Assembly (NCBI GenBank): GCA_002320245.1
Contig: DCKD01000002.1
Location: 1 to 36,671 of the forward strand
DNA length: 36,671 bases
Direction: 5' to 3'
From: Lachnospiraceae bacterium UBA1683
GTDB taxonomy: Bacteria; Bacillota; Clostridia; Lachnospirales; Lachnospiraceae
The notes below the pieces were generated by a model. The model worked only from the letters and a program-made list of their open reading frames with translations. It did no database searches and was not told the origin of the DNA. Positions 7,896-15,376 of the stretch are shown piece after piece. How positions within the stretch are numbered: the stretch's first letter is position 1; each line of letters begins with the position of its first letter. The translations under genes were made by a program, and so were the position numbers.

Positions 7896-8732
7896 ATGAA
7901 CAAGTTAGAATTAATGAAAACTGCGAACGAGATTCGCAAGGGGATTGTGACTGCCGTACACAGTGCGAAATGCGGTCATCCGGGCGGTTCTTTATCTGCA
8001 GCAGATATTTACACATATCTGTATTTTGAGGAGATGAACATTGACTCGAAGGAGCCGAAGAAGGCTGACCGTGACCGTTTTGTTTTGTCAAAAGGGCATA
8101 CAGCGCCGGGGCTTTATTCCACGTTGGCACACCGCGGATACTTCCCGGTAGAAGATTTGCAAACATTGCGGCACGTAGGCTCTTATCTGCAGGGACACCC
8201 TGATATGAAACACATCCCAGGTGTGGATATGTCCTCCGGTTCTCTTGGACAGGGGATTTCTGCAGCGGTTGGAATGGCGCTTGCTGCAAAATTATCCAAC
8301 GATGATTATCGCGTATACACGCTGCTTGGCGATGGTGAGATTCAGGAAGGTCAGGTGTGGGAGGCGTCTATGATGGCTGGTTTCCGCAAACTGGACAACC
8401 TTGTTGTTATTGTCGATAACAATAATCTTCAGATTGATGGTGCGATTGATGAAATCAACTCCCCATATCCGATTGACAAGAAGTTCGAGGCGTTCAACTT
8501 CCATGTAATTACAATTGATGGAAATGATTTTGACCAGATTGACGCTGCATTTAAAGAGGCGCGCGAAACAAAAGGAGTGCCGACGGCAATCATTGCGAAG
8601 ACGGTGAAAGGTAAAGGCGTTTCTTATATGGAAAATGCTGTTGGCTGGCACGGAAAAGCTCCAAATGATGAAGAGTATGCAATTGCAATAGAAGAATTAG
8701 AGAAAGCAGGTGAAGCATTATGTCAGAAGTAA
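7896..8732 (+). CDS. tktA: Transketolase, N-terminal subunit
   Basis: This is the thiamine-diphosphate-binding half of a split transketolase, 278 residues. It has HPGGSLSAADIYTYLYF near the N-terminus, the ThDP motif GDGEIQEGQVWEA...NN (about 148-177), and KTVKGKGVSYMEN near the end. Transketolase moves two-carbon units between sugar phosphates. Split N/C genes are common in Clostridia and archaea, so this is not a frameshift product. The 3' end overlaps the C-terminal subunit gene by 13 bases, which implies translational coupling. AGGAGG precedes the ATG. Confidence 0.95.
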   Translation: MNKLELMKTANEIRKGIVTAVHSAKCGHPGGSLSAADIYTYLYFEEMNIDSKEPKKADRDRFVLSKGHTAPGLYSTLAHRGYFPVEDLQTLRHVGSYLQGHPDMKHIPGVDMSSGSLGQGISAAVGMALAAKLSNDDYRVYTLLGDGEIQEGQVWEASMMAGFRKLDNLVVIVDNNNLQIDGAIDEINSPYPIDKKFEAFNFHVITIDGNDFDQIDAAFKEARETKGVPTAIIAKTVKGKGVSYMENAVGWHGKAPNDEEYAIAIEELEKAGEALCQK

Positions 8733-9658
8733 AGAAAATTGCAACGAGAGATAGCTACGGTAATGCTTTGGTTGAGCTTGGAAAAGAACATGAGGACGTC
8801 GTTGTACTGGATGCCGATTTGGCAGCGGCTACAAAAACAGGAGTCTTTAAAAAAGCATTCCCAGAGAGACATATCGACTGTGGAATCGCGGAGAGTAATA
8901 TGATGGGAGTGGCGGCAGGACTCGCGGCAGCAGGAAAAGTTCCGTATGCAAGTTCATTTGCAATGTTCGCGGCAGGACGTGCCTTCGAGCAGGTTCGTAA
9001 CTCCATCGGTTATCCACATCTGAATGTGAAAATCGGTGCGACGCATGCAGGAATCTCTGTAGGGGAAGACGGCGCGACACATCAGTGTAACGAAGATATC
9101 GCATTGATGCGTACAATTCCGGGAATGGTTGTCATCAATCCATCTGATGATGTTGAGGCGAAGGCGGCGGTAAAAGCTGCTTACGAGCACGACGGTCCGG
9201 TGTATATGCGATTTGGCAGACTTGCCGTTCCGGTTATTAATGACAGACCAGAGTACAAGTTCGAACTTGGAAAAGGTGTTCTGCTCCGCGAGGGAAAAGA
9301 TGTAACAATTATTGCATCCGGACTCCCGGTTGCAAATTGTCTGGAAGCAGCAGAGAAGCTTGTGGCAGATGGAATTGATGCAAAAGTAATCAATATCCAT
9401 ACCATTAAACCGCTGGACAAAGAACTGGTCGTTGCAGCGGCAAAAGAAACCGGAAAAGTCGTTACGGTTGAGGAACATTCCGTAATCGGAGGTCTGGGAA
9501 GCGCAGTGTGTGACGCGCTGTCCGAGCAGGCGCCGACAAAGGTATTGAAGATTGGAGTCAATGATGTATTCGGTGAATCCGGTCCGGCACTGGAATTGTT
9601 GAAAAAATACGGATTAGATACAGACAGTATTTATGAGAAAGTGAAAGCATTCTGTTAG
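8720..9658 (+). CDS. tktB: Transketolase, C-terminal subunit
   Basis: This is the pyrimidine-binding and C-terminal half of the split transketolase, 312 residues. Features are VVLDADLAAATKTGVF, the GIAESNMMGVAAGLA segment containing the ThDP-activating Glu, FAMFAAGRAFEQVRN, and HAGISVGEDGATHQ. The C-terminal domain begins around residue 185 and includes VVTVEEHSVIGGLGSAV. It pairs with the preceding gene to form the active heteromer. With the upstream aldolase it gives the non-oxidative branch of the pentose phosphate pathway. A GGGGACAGTCCC copy follows 8 bases after the stop. Confidence 0.95.
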   Translation: MSEVKKIATRDSYGNALVELGKEHEDVVVLDADLAAATKTGVFKKAFPERHIDCGIAESNMMGVAAGLAAAGKVPYASSFAMFAAGRAFEQVRNSIGYPHLNVKIGATHAGISVGEDGATHQCNEDIALMRTIPGMVVINPSDDVEAKAAVKAAYEHDGPVYMRFGRLAVPVINDRPEYKFELGKGVLLREGKDVTIIASGLPVANCLEAAEKLVADGIDAKVINIHTIKPLDKELVVAAAKETGKVVTVEEHSVIGGLGSAVCDALSEQAPTKVLKIGVNDVFGESGPALELLKKYGLDTDSIYEKVKAFC

Positions 9659-9850
9659 GTTACAAAGGGGACAGTCCCGAACATACCCAGGTAGTGGGAA
9701 ATGTATAGCTGAACAGCAAGGGTGTCCATCGTGAGGCGGAATCTGAAGGAAGCTGTAGGCAAACCTCTGGTCCGACGGACAGAAATTGGGATATAATCTG
9801 GAACGGGCAAAAAATCTCCTTGGATTCCCCAAAATGATGGAATTAATGGA
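9659..9850 (+). other. Palindrome copy and possible group II intron remnant
   Basis: A truncated GGGGACAGTCCC copy (9667-9678) runs straight into about 150 bases of apparently structured non-coding sequence. Part of it (GGGTGTCCATCGTGAGGCGG, then GAATCTGAAGGAAGC) resembles the 5' structural region of clostridial group II introns, from memory. No reverse transcriptase frame is present, so this would be a fragment. Identification is tentative. Confidence 0.4.
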
Positions 9851-9859
9851 ACAGGCATA

Positions 9860-9913
9860 AGCCTCTTTCTTCATCCTGTGCATTTTAATGTTACAGATAA
9901 AAGAAAGAGGCTA
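9860..9913. repeat. 12-bp inverted repeat
   Basis: AGCCTCTTTCTT (9860-9871) and AAGAAAGAGGCT (9902-9913) form a perfect stem with a 30-base loop. No T-run follows on either strand, so a terminator is not favoured. It may belong to the mobile remnant to its left. From here to 9984 I see no gene. Confidence 0.55.
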
Positions 9914-9984
9914 AATTTATGCTTGAAAATCAAGACTTCGGACACTCTGGGGGGAATGTCGGCTTAAGTTGACGACATAATTAT

Positions 9985-10072
9985 AAAATTCCTATCAGGT
10001 GAGAAAAGGTGGAGAATTTTCTAACAAAATTCCATATGTTTCAAAATATATAAAACAAAATCCCTATAGGAA
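9985..10072 (+). promoter_or_regulatory. Three operator-like AAAATTCC repeats upstream of the sulfur operon
   Basis: AAAATTCCTATCAGG begins at 9985, AAAATTCCATATG at 10026, and AAAATCCCTATAGGAA at 10057. They are spaced 41 and 31 bases, close to whole helical turns, so a protein could bind all three on one face. Closely related sequences occur before the sulfate-uptake genes (17488) and the YeiH stub (26363). Likely an activator or repressor site of a sulfur regulon. Confidence 0.55.
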
Positions 10073-10089
10073 AAATAGGGGATTGTAGA

Positions 10090-10095
10090 TATAAT
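10090..10095 (+). promoter_or_regulatory. Probable -10 box (TATAAT) of the trxB-metY-sir operon
   Basis: A consensus TATAAT lies 54 bases before the chosen ATG at 10149. The -35 position (10067-10072, TAGGAA) is poor and overlaps the last AAAATCCCTATAGG element, which suggests regulator-dependent transcription. A TTG at 10095 would start inside this promoter, so I reject it as the start codon. Confidence 0.5.
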
Positions 10096-10148
10096 TGAAA
10101 AATATCGTGATGATAGAAGATACTTCGTTTGTGGGAGAATTCCAGAAA

Positions 10149-11054
10149 ATGTATGAGACAATAGTGATAGGCAGTGGTCCTGCAGGGTTAAATGCAGCAT
10201 TATATCTGAAAAGAGCGAATAAAAATGTAATTGTAATTGAAAAGGAATATGAAGGAACTGGGCAGATTGCACAGAGCATCCGTGTTGAAAATTATCTTGG
10301 ATTTCAGGAAATTTCAGGTATGGGGCTTGGAGAATATTTCAGACAGCATGTGTTGTCTTCAGGCGTCCCGATTTTGGAGGATGAAGTGACCGAAATTATA
10401 CATAAAGATGTCTGGCAGGTTGTTTTAGCATCGGGAAAAATAATCGAGGCGAAAACTTTGATCTATGCGGCTGGAGCAGTCCCCAGAGAACTAGGGATAT
10501 CAGGGGAAAAAACATTTCAGGGAAAAGGAATTTCTTACTGTGCATACTGCGATGGTTCTCTTTTTAAAGGGAAAGATACAGCGGTAATCGGAGGGGGAGA
10601 CACAGCGCTGGATGACGCGTTGTATCTTTCTGATTTATGCAGGAAAGTATATCTGATTCACAGGAGAGAGAAATTCAGGGGAAATAATGCTACAGTGGAA
10701 CTGTTGAAAAAACGGGAGAATGTCGAGTTTATTCTGAAAACGTTCGTTCAGGAAGCGTATGGACAGAAAAAGCTGGAAGAGATACTTCTTGCCGATGGAA
10801 GAAGTATCAATATCAACGGACTGTTTGTTGCGGTCGGTTCGACTCCGTTATCAGATATCATAAAGGATTATGTGAGGCGGGATGAAAAAGGATATGTGAT
10901 TGCAGGAGAAGATGGGATTACGTCATCCGCCGGCTTATTCGTGGCTGGTGACGTCCGCGCCAAGAAGCTGCGTCAGGTCATTACTGCGGTTTCGGATGGA
11001 GCAAATGCGGCGGTGTCTGCGATTCAATATATGAAATTTGACAAAAAGGGGTGA
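10149..11054 (+). CDS. trxB: Thioredoxin reductase-like flavoprotein
   Basis: This is a 301-residue FAD/NAD(P)H disulfide reductase. The FAD motif VIGSGPAGLNAALYL starts at residue 6. The redox-active CAYC (Cys131, Cys134) sits between the two nucleotide-binding halves, as in bacterial TrxB. The second dinucleotide fold is VIGGGDTALDDALYL (147-161). A GLFVAGDVR motif ends the FAD domain. The ATG at 10149 is preferred because the frame upstream covers the promoter and GGGAG lies at 10133-10137. It is the first gene of the metY/sir operon, so it may reduce the atypical thioredoxin encoded four genes downstream or supply electrons for sulfur chemistry. Whether it is the cell's general TrxB cannot be told. 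Confidence 0.88.
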   Translation: MYETIVIGSGPAGLNAALYLKRANKNVIVIEKEYEGTGQIAQSIRVENYLGFQEISGMGLGEYFRQHVLSSGVPILEDEVTEIIHKDVWQVVLASGKIIEAKTLIYAAGAVPRELGISGEKTFQGKGISYCAYCDGSLFKGKDTAVIGGGDTALDDALYLSDLCRKVYLIHRREKFRGNNATVELLKKRENVEFILKTFVQEAYGQKKLEEILLADGRSININGLFVAVGSTPLSDIIKDYVRRDEKGYVIAGEDGITSSAGLFVAGDVRAKKLRQVITAVSDGANAAVSAIQYMKFDKKG

Positions 11055-11058
11055 TGAT

Positions 11059-12297
11059 ATGAAGTTTCATACAGCGGTACTTCATGCGGGGAAGACAGAA
11101 TTGGAAAAATATGGTGCTACCCTGCCTCCTGTCTATCAGTCCAGTGCCTTTGAACAGCAAAGTGCGGAAAGTCTGGCGGGGATATTTGAAAATAAAGCGC
11201 CAGGATATTGTTATACAAGAGTGGCGAATCCAACGGTAACAGCTTTTGAAATGAGGATTACAAAACTGGAGGGCGGTATAGCATCGGTCGCCTGTGCATC
11301 TGGTATGGCGGCGATTACGAATGCATTTTTAAATATCCTTCAATCAGGGGATGAGATTGTAACAAGCGCCAGCCTCTATGGAGGAACCATCGATCTCTTT
11401 CGGAATCTGGGGGCATTTGGGATTCAGACAATCTTTGTAGAAAACAATAACTGGGAAGCCTTTGAGGGGGCGATAGGTGAGCATACGAAATTGATTTTTG
11501 CGGAAACGATTGGGAATCCAGGTCTGGATGTGACAGACATCGAGCGGTTGGCAGAGTTGGCACATTCTCATGGGCTTCCATTGATTGTGGATAATACCAC
11601 AGCAACCTCGTATCTGATCCGCCCACTGGAGCTGGGGGCGGATATTGTGATAAATTCTTCATCTAAGTATATCAATGGAAACAGCAGCGCGATCAGCGGG
11701 ATACTTACAGACAGCGGTCATTTCAAGTGGACCAGAGAAAAATATCCGGTTCTTGGAGAATATCTGAAATACGGTCCAATGGCATATATCTCCAGGATGA
11801 GGGCGACTGTTTTCCGAAACTTTGGAGCCTGTTTGTCTCCCCAGAATGCGTTTTTAAATCTGATGGGACTGGAGACTCTGGCACTCCGCATGGAACACCA
11901 ATGTGAGAATGCGCTAGGACTTGCGGTCTGGATTCGAGAACATTATCCGGAATTATCGGTGAATTTCCCAGGGCTGGAAAGCAGCCCTTGGCATGAAATT
12001 GCCAGAAAACAGTTGGAAAATGGATACGGTGCAATTCTTACCCTGCGGGCAGGAAGCAAAGAAAGAGCATTTACATTCATAGATAACCTGAAGCTGGCGC
12101 TACAGGTTTCCAATATCGGAGATACGAAAACACTCGTCATACATCCGGCATCGACAATCAGTCTTCACAGCACGCAGAAACAGAAGGAGGAAGCAGGGAT
12201 CTATAATGATCTGATCCGGGTCAGTGTGGGCATTGAGGATCTGGAAGACTTGATAGGGGATTTTCAGCAGGCAATCGAAAGCATGGAGAAACAGTAA
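11059..12297 (+). CDS. metY: O-acetylhomoserine sulfhydrylase (Cys/Met metabolism PLP enzyme)
   Basis: This 412-residue PLP enzyme joins O-acetylhomoserine with a sulfide donor to give homocysteine. It has HTAVLHAG at the N-terminus, YTRVANPTV, GGIASVACASGMAAI, Asp178 in IVDNT, and the Schiff-base lysine in SSSKYINGN (Lys203). Size and motifs fit MetY better than shorter cystathionine gamma-synthases. The ATG at 11059 follows the trxB stop by 4 bases with AAGGGGTG before it. In Wolinella, MetY takes sulfur from a protein thiocarboxylate (HcyS). The carrier, E1 and JAMM genes downstream make the same route plausible here. Free sulfide use is the alternative. Confidence 0.92.
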   Translation: MKFHTAVLHAGKTELEKYGATLPPVYQSSAFEQQSAESLAGIFENKAPGYCYTRVANPTVTAFEMRITKLEGGIASVACASGMAAITNAFLNILQSGDEIVTSASLYGGTIDLFRNLGAFGIQTIFVENNNWEAFEGAIGEHTKLIFAETIGNPGLDVTDIERLAELAHSHGLPLIVDNTTATSYLIRPLELGADIVINSSSKYINGNSSAISGILTDSGHFKWTREKYPVLGEYLKYGPMAYISRMRATVFRNFGACLSPQNAFLNLMGLETLALRMEHQCENALGLAVWIREHYPELSVNFPGLESSPWHEIARKQLENGYGAILTLRAGSKERAFTFIDNLKLALQVSNIGDTKTLVIHPASTISLHSTQKQKEEAGIYNDLIRVSVGIEDLEDLIGDFQQAIESMEKQ

Positions 12298-12329
12298 AGG
12301 AGACGAACCCCATAAAGGGACAAGGTGAA

Positions 12330-12359
12330 TTGCCGCACAGCGGCAAGAGAGGGCGCCCT
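12330..12359 (+). other. Small hairpins in the metY-sir gap
   Basis: A 7-bp stem TTGCCGC-ACA-GCGGCAA (12330-12346) is followed by the palindrome AGGGCGCCCT (12350-12359). There is no T-run and no match I recognise to a known riboswitch or T-box. They may adjust mRNA processing or stability between metY and sir. Confidence 0.45.
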
Positions 12360-12406
12360 GGGTAATACCATAATGCACAGAAACAGCGTACAAGAAGGAG
12401 GAAATA

Positions 12407-13282
12407 ATGGCAGAGAAAAAACCAGATTATGCATCGTTGAAAAAAGGCGGATTTATGCGGCAGAAACAAAAAGGATATTTTTCCCTTCGCCTTCAGGTGG
12501 TGGGAGGAAACCTGACTGCGGAAAACATCCGCACGGTATCAGAGGTGGCGGATCAATATGGCAAAGGATATGTACATATGACCTCTAGGCAGGGAATCGA
12601 GATTCCGTTTATCCGATTTGAAGATATCGAAGAAGTGAAGGAAAAGCTGTCAGAAGGCGGCGTAAAACCTGGTGTCTGCGGACCAAGAGTGCGAACGGTT
12701 ACAGCCTGCCAGGGATCTGCGGTCTGTCCAAGCGGTTGCATTGATACTTATGCACTGGCAAAAGAACTGGATGCACATTATTTTGGCAGAGACCTGCCCC
12801 ATAAATTCAAATTCGGTGTGACCGGATGTCAGAACAACTGCCTGAAAGCCGAGGAAAATGATCTGGGAATCAAAGGCGGCATGATTGTGGATTATAAGGA
12901 AGACGTCTGTATTCAATGCGGGGTCTGCGTGAAAGCCTGCAGGGAGAACGCCCTTGCCACGGAGGATGGCAAAATCGTCATTGACAGGGAAAAATGTAAC
13001 CATTGCGGACGCTGTGTAAAATCCTGTCCTACAGATGCGTGGGAGGGAGAAAGCGGCTATATTGTTTCTTTTGGCGGTCTGTTTGGAAATAAAATCTATC
13101 AGGGTGAAACACTGCTCCCGATTATCAAAGATAAGGAAACTTTATTTCGGGTGGCGGATGCGGCCATTGGATATTTTGAAGAAAATGCTAGACCAGGCGA
13201 GCGTTTCCGCCTGATGTTGCTAAGAATCGGGGAAGAAGAATTCAGAAAAGTGATTACGGGGGCATATTATGGACGAGATTAA
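12407..13282 (+). CDS. sir: Siroheme sulfite reductase with internal 2x[4Fe-4S] ferredoxin domain
   Basis: This 291-residue cytosolic enzyme is expected to reduce sulfite to sulfide with six electrons. The N-terminal ferrodoxin-like half includes TSRQGIEIP (Arg61, typical of siroheme contact). The siroheme/[4Fe-4S] signature is complete: Cys101-x5-Cys107 and Cys141-x3-Cys145. An inserted bacterial ferredoxin domain then carries Cys168, 171, 174, 178 and Cys197, 200, 203, 207. It is a compact single-chain form like AsrC or the small clostridial and archaeal reductases, not the CysI type, so electrons probably come from ferredoxin or a reductase elsewhere. Nitrite reduction is an alternative, but the flanking sulfur genes argue for sulfite. 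Siroheme precursors could come from the tetrapyrrole operon at 30.5-36.5 kb. It overlaps the TusA-like gene by 14 bases. Confidence 0.9.
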   Translation: MAEKKPDYASLKKGGFMRQKQKGYFSLRLQVVGGNLTAENIRTVSEVADQYGKGYVHMTSRQGIEIPFIRFEDIEEVKEKLSEGGVKPGVCGPRVRTVTACQGSAVCPSGCIDTYALAKELDAHYFGRDLPHKFKFGVTGCQNNCLKAEENDLGIKGGMIVDYKEDVCIQCGVCVKACRENALATEDGKIVIDREKCNHCGRCVKSCPTDAWEGESGYIVSFGGLFGNKIYQGETLLPIIKDKETLFRVADAAIGYFEENARPGERFRLMLLRIGEEEFRKVITGAYYGRD

Positions 13283-13514
13283 ATTTGATGAACAGGTTGA
13301 TATTACAGATAAGGTTTGTCCTATGACTTTTGTGAAAGCGAAGGTAAGTATCGATGAACTGGAGGACGGGGAGGTACTGGCTATCCGTATGAATGACGGC
13401 GAGCCGGTGCAGAATGTTCCCAGAAGTATGAAGGAAGAAGGACATAAGATCCTAAAACTCACAGACAATGAAGACGGAACTTATACACTTTATGTACGGA
13501 AGGTGGAGGAATAA
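13269..13514 (+). CDS. TusA-like sulfurtransferase
   Basis: This is an 81-residue protein of the TusA/SirA fold. The defining CPMTFVK motif has Cys17, Pro18 and Lys23, the persulfide-carrying cysteine site of TusA. It continues with a typical GEVLAIRMNDGEPVQNVPRS strand-helix segment. TusA proteins shuttle persulfide sulfur between proteins. Its start overlaps the sir gene and its stop abuts the thioredoxin-like gene, so it belongs to the same operon. Passing sulfur from the reductase to the ThiS-like carrier is an attractive inference, not shown by sequence. Confidence 0.88.
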   Translation: MDEIKFDEQVDITDKVCPMTFVKAKVSIDELEDGEVLAIRMNDGEPVQNVPRSMKEEGHKILKLTDNEDGTYTLYVRKVEE

Positions 13515-13829
13515 ATGGCAGACCGGATAGGAAAAGAAAAGTTTGAAGAAAAAGTATTGAAAAGCGATTTGCCCGTGCTGGTGGATTTTTATTCAGATTC
13601 CTGTATTGCCTGCAAAAAACTTGCGCCGGCTCTCAGTCAGACGGAAGAACGATTGGAGGGCAGTTTCCATTTTTATAAGGTAAATACAAATTATGAGGCG
13701 GAACTTACAGAAAAATATGAAATCCTGTCCAGCCCCACGTTGCTTGTTTTTAGAAACGGGCAGGAAGCGGGTCGTAAAACAGGTGCGCTGAAGTCGCAGG
13801 AACTGATGGATTGGTTGAAATCATTTTGA
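13515..13829 (+). CDS. Thioredoxin-like protein with CIAC active site
   Basis: This is a 104-residue cytosolic thioredoxin-fold protein. The active site is SDSCIACKKLAP (Cys30, Cys33) where classical thioredoxin has WCGPC, so redox properties should differ. The cis-proline loop (ILSSPTLLVFRNG) and the C-terminal helix are intact. It starts directly after the TusA-like stop. Likely roles are reducing a disulfide or persulfide on TusA-like or carrier proteins, or partnering the TrxB-like flavoprotein that opens the operon. The partner assignment is inferred from gene order. Confidence 0.87.
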   Translation: MADRIGKEKFEEKVLKSDLPVLVDFYSDSCIACKKLAPALSQTEERLEGSFHFYKVNTNYEAELTEKYEILSSPTLLVFRNGQEAGRKTGALKSQELMDWLKSF

Positions 13830-13850
13830 CAGAAGGGAAGGAGTAAGAAT

Positions 13851-14057
13851 ATGTATATTACAGTTGCAGGAAACGGAAAAGAAGTGAAGAAAGGACTGAC
13901 TTTGCCGGAACTGATCGAACTTGAACAGGTGGAAATGCCGGATTATGTAACGATTTCCGTGAATGATGTGTTTATTGATGCAGATAAAAGAGCGGATACG
14001 GTTTTAAAGGATGGAGACACTGTGGAATTTCTTTATTTTATGGGAGGTGGATGCTAA
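13851..14057 (+). CDS. ThiS/MoaD-like sulfur carrier with Cys-capped tail (HcyS-like)
   Basis: This is a 68-residue beta-grasp protein. It aligns by pattern with ThiS (MYITVAGNGKEV start, then LTLPELIELEQV, and LKDGDTVEFLYFMGGG). Carriers of this kind are adenylated on a C-terminal Gly-Gly and then converted to a thiocarboxylate. Here the chain ends Gly65-Gly66-Gly67-Cys68, so the glycine tail is blocked by one extra residue (or two). HcyS of Wolinella and QbsE of Pseudomonas also carry extra C-terminal residues that a JAMM protease removes. A JAMM gene lies two genes downstream and an E1-like gene directly after. No thiG, thiH or moa genes are near, so thiamine or molybdopterin roles are less likely. 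It probably donates sulfur to MetY or CysK. Confidence 0.86.
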   Translation: MYITVAGNGKEVKKGLTLPELIELEQVEMPDYVTISVNDVFIDADKRADTVLKDGDTVEFLYFMGGGC

Positions 14058-14867
14058 ATGGCATTGACAGATACACAGATTGAACGTTATTCCCGCCACA
14101 TCATACTGAAAGAGGTGGGAGCAAAAGGTCAGAAGAAACTGTTGAATGCAAAGGTTCTTATTATCGGCGCAGGCGGGCTTGGCGCCCCTGCCGCCATGTA
14201 TCTGGCTGCAGCAGGCGTGGGTACGATAGGAATTGTGGATGCGGATGATGTGGAGCTTTCCAATCTGCAAAGACAGATTATTCATTCGACAGAGGATGTG
14301 GGAAAACCAAAGGTAAAGTCAGCAAAAGAAACCATGGAAAGAATGAATCCGGATGTGAAGGTAAATACTTATCATATGTTTGTGGACGCCTCTAATATCA
14401 GAGAATTGATTCGAGAGTATGATTTTATCATTGATGGAACGGATAATTTTCCGGCAAAATTCCTGATCAATGACGCCTGTGTTCTGGAGAAAAAACCATT
14501 TTCGCATGCGGGAATCATCCGGTTTCAAGGACAGCTTATGACTTATGTGCCGGGAGAAGGTCCCTGCTATCGGTGTGTATTTCAGGATCCGCCGCCGAAG
14601 GATGCGGTGCCTACCTGCAAGCAGGCCGGCGTGATCGGCGCTATGGGAGGCGTCATTGGGAGTCTTCAGGCAATGGAAGCGGTAAAATATATTATTGGAA
14701 AAGGAGACCTTCTGACAGGGTATCTGCTGACATTTGACGCTTTAAAGATGGAGTTCCGTAAGGTTAAACTGCCAAGCAACACACACAATTGTGCTGTCTG
14801 CGGAGACCATCCGACCATTACAGAGCCTATTGACTATGAATTGAATGTATGTGAAGATAAAATATAA
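14058..14867 (+). CDS. MoeB/ThiF-like E1 enzyme for the sulfur carrier (HcyF-like)
   Basis: This 269-residue enzyme should adenylate the carrier's terminal glycine with ATP. It has RYSRHIILKEVG at the N-terminus, the nucleotide loop IIGAGGLGAPAA (36-47), DVELSNLQRQI, and the adenylation Asp130 in DGTDN. A zinc site is formed by CYRC (Cys170, Cys173) and CAVC (Cys245, Cys248). Cys187 in VPTCKQAG is at the position of the reactive cysteine of ThiF/MoeB relatives. It lacks a C-terminal rhodanese domain, so the sulfur source must be a separate protein. The gene starts right after the carrier stop, which fits a dedicated carrier-E1 pair. Confidence 0.9.
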   Translation: MALTDTQIERYSRHIILKEVGAKGQKKLLNAKVLIIGAGGLGAPAAMYLAAAGVGTIGIVDADDVELSNLQRQIIHSTEDVGKPKVKSAKETMERMNPDVKVNTYHMFVDASNIRELIREYDFIIDGTDNFPAKFLINDACVLEKKPFSHAGIIRFQGQLMTYVPGEGPCYRCVFQDPPPKDAVPTCKQAGVIGAMGGVIGSLQAMEAVKYIIGKGDLLTGYLLTFDALKMEFRKVKLPSNTHNCAVCGDHPTITEPIDYELNVCEDKI

Positions 14868-14887
14868 AGTGGAAAATGGGTGGAAAT

Positions 14888-15304
14888 ATGAAAAAAGTAA
14901 TCATCAGAAAGCAGGATGTGGATGAAATGATTCTCCATGCCAGAGAGAAGCTGCCTAATGAAGCGTGTGGATTAATTGGAGGAAATGATCAGGGGGATGA
15001 GAGGGTCATTGAAAAAGTATATTATCTGACCAATATCGATGCTTCCAACGAGCATTTTTCACTGGATCCGGAGGAGCAGCTTCAGGCAGTAAAGGATATG
15101 AGAGCCAGAGAACTGAAGCCGATTGGGAATTGGCATTCGCACCCAGAATCTCCCTCGCGTCCGTCCCAAGAGGATAAAAGGCTTGCTTATGACTTGAAAG
15201 CCAGTTATCTGATCCTGTCCCTTATGGAAGAGGAACCGATACTGCATTCGTTCCATATAGAGAACGGAGAATCCGAGAAAGAATTTCTGGAGATCAGGGA
15301 TTAA
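14888..15304 (+). CDS. JAMM/Mov34 metalloprotease (Mec+/HcyD-like)
   Basis: This is a 138-residue zinc metalloprotease. The JAMM set is complete: Glu25 in NEACGLIGG, then HSHPESPSRPSQED with His83, His85, Ser93 and Asp96. Bacterial members next to ThiS-like carriers cleave at the carrier tail: HcyD and QbsD trim extra residues to expose Gly-Gly, and mycobacterial Mec+ frees cysteine from CysO. The carrier in this operon ends in Cys, so trimming is the likely first step. A Mec+-type release of Cys from a carrier adduct is the main alternative. GGGTGG at 14878-14883 favours the ATG at 14888; an in-frame ATG at 14876 is possible. Confidence 0.9.
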   Translation: MKKVIIRKQDVDEMILHAREKLPNEACGLIGGNDQGDERVIEKVYYLTNIDASNEHFSLDPEEQLQAVKDMRARELKPIGNWHSHPESPSRPSQEDKRLAYDLKASYLILSLMEEEPILHSFHIENGESEKEFLEIRD

Positions 15305-15376
15305 CAGAGGAAAAGCAGGCTGCGCAGTGGCTCGTTTTCATGAGCATGTAGTTATTAATCAAGGGCGAGGTGAAAT

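Noticed and set aside
7896..9658. Frameshifted single transketolase gene
   Set aside because: Split N- and C-terminal transketolase genes with a short overlap are normal in Clostridia, and each half has its own start.
9922..9980. Insertion sequence end around the TTAAGTTGACGACAT stretch
   Set aside because: It looks like a possible element end, but no matching inverted partner or transposase was found in the window.
12298..12406. Riboswitch or T-box leader before sir
   Set aside because: Only two small hairpins are present; no conserved SAM, cobalamin or T-box core could be recognised.
12407..13282. Assimilatory nitrite reductase
   Set aside because: The siroheme motifs cannot exclude it, but every neighbour is a sulfur gene and no nitrate or nitrite genes are present.
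13851..14867. Thiamine (ThiS/ThiF) or molybdopterin (MoaD/MoeB) synthesis genes
   Set aside because: No thiG, thiH, moaA or moaE partners are nearby, the carrier tail is capped, and all neighbours are sulfur-assimilation genes.
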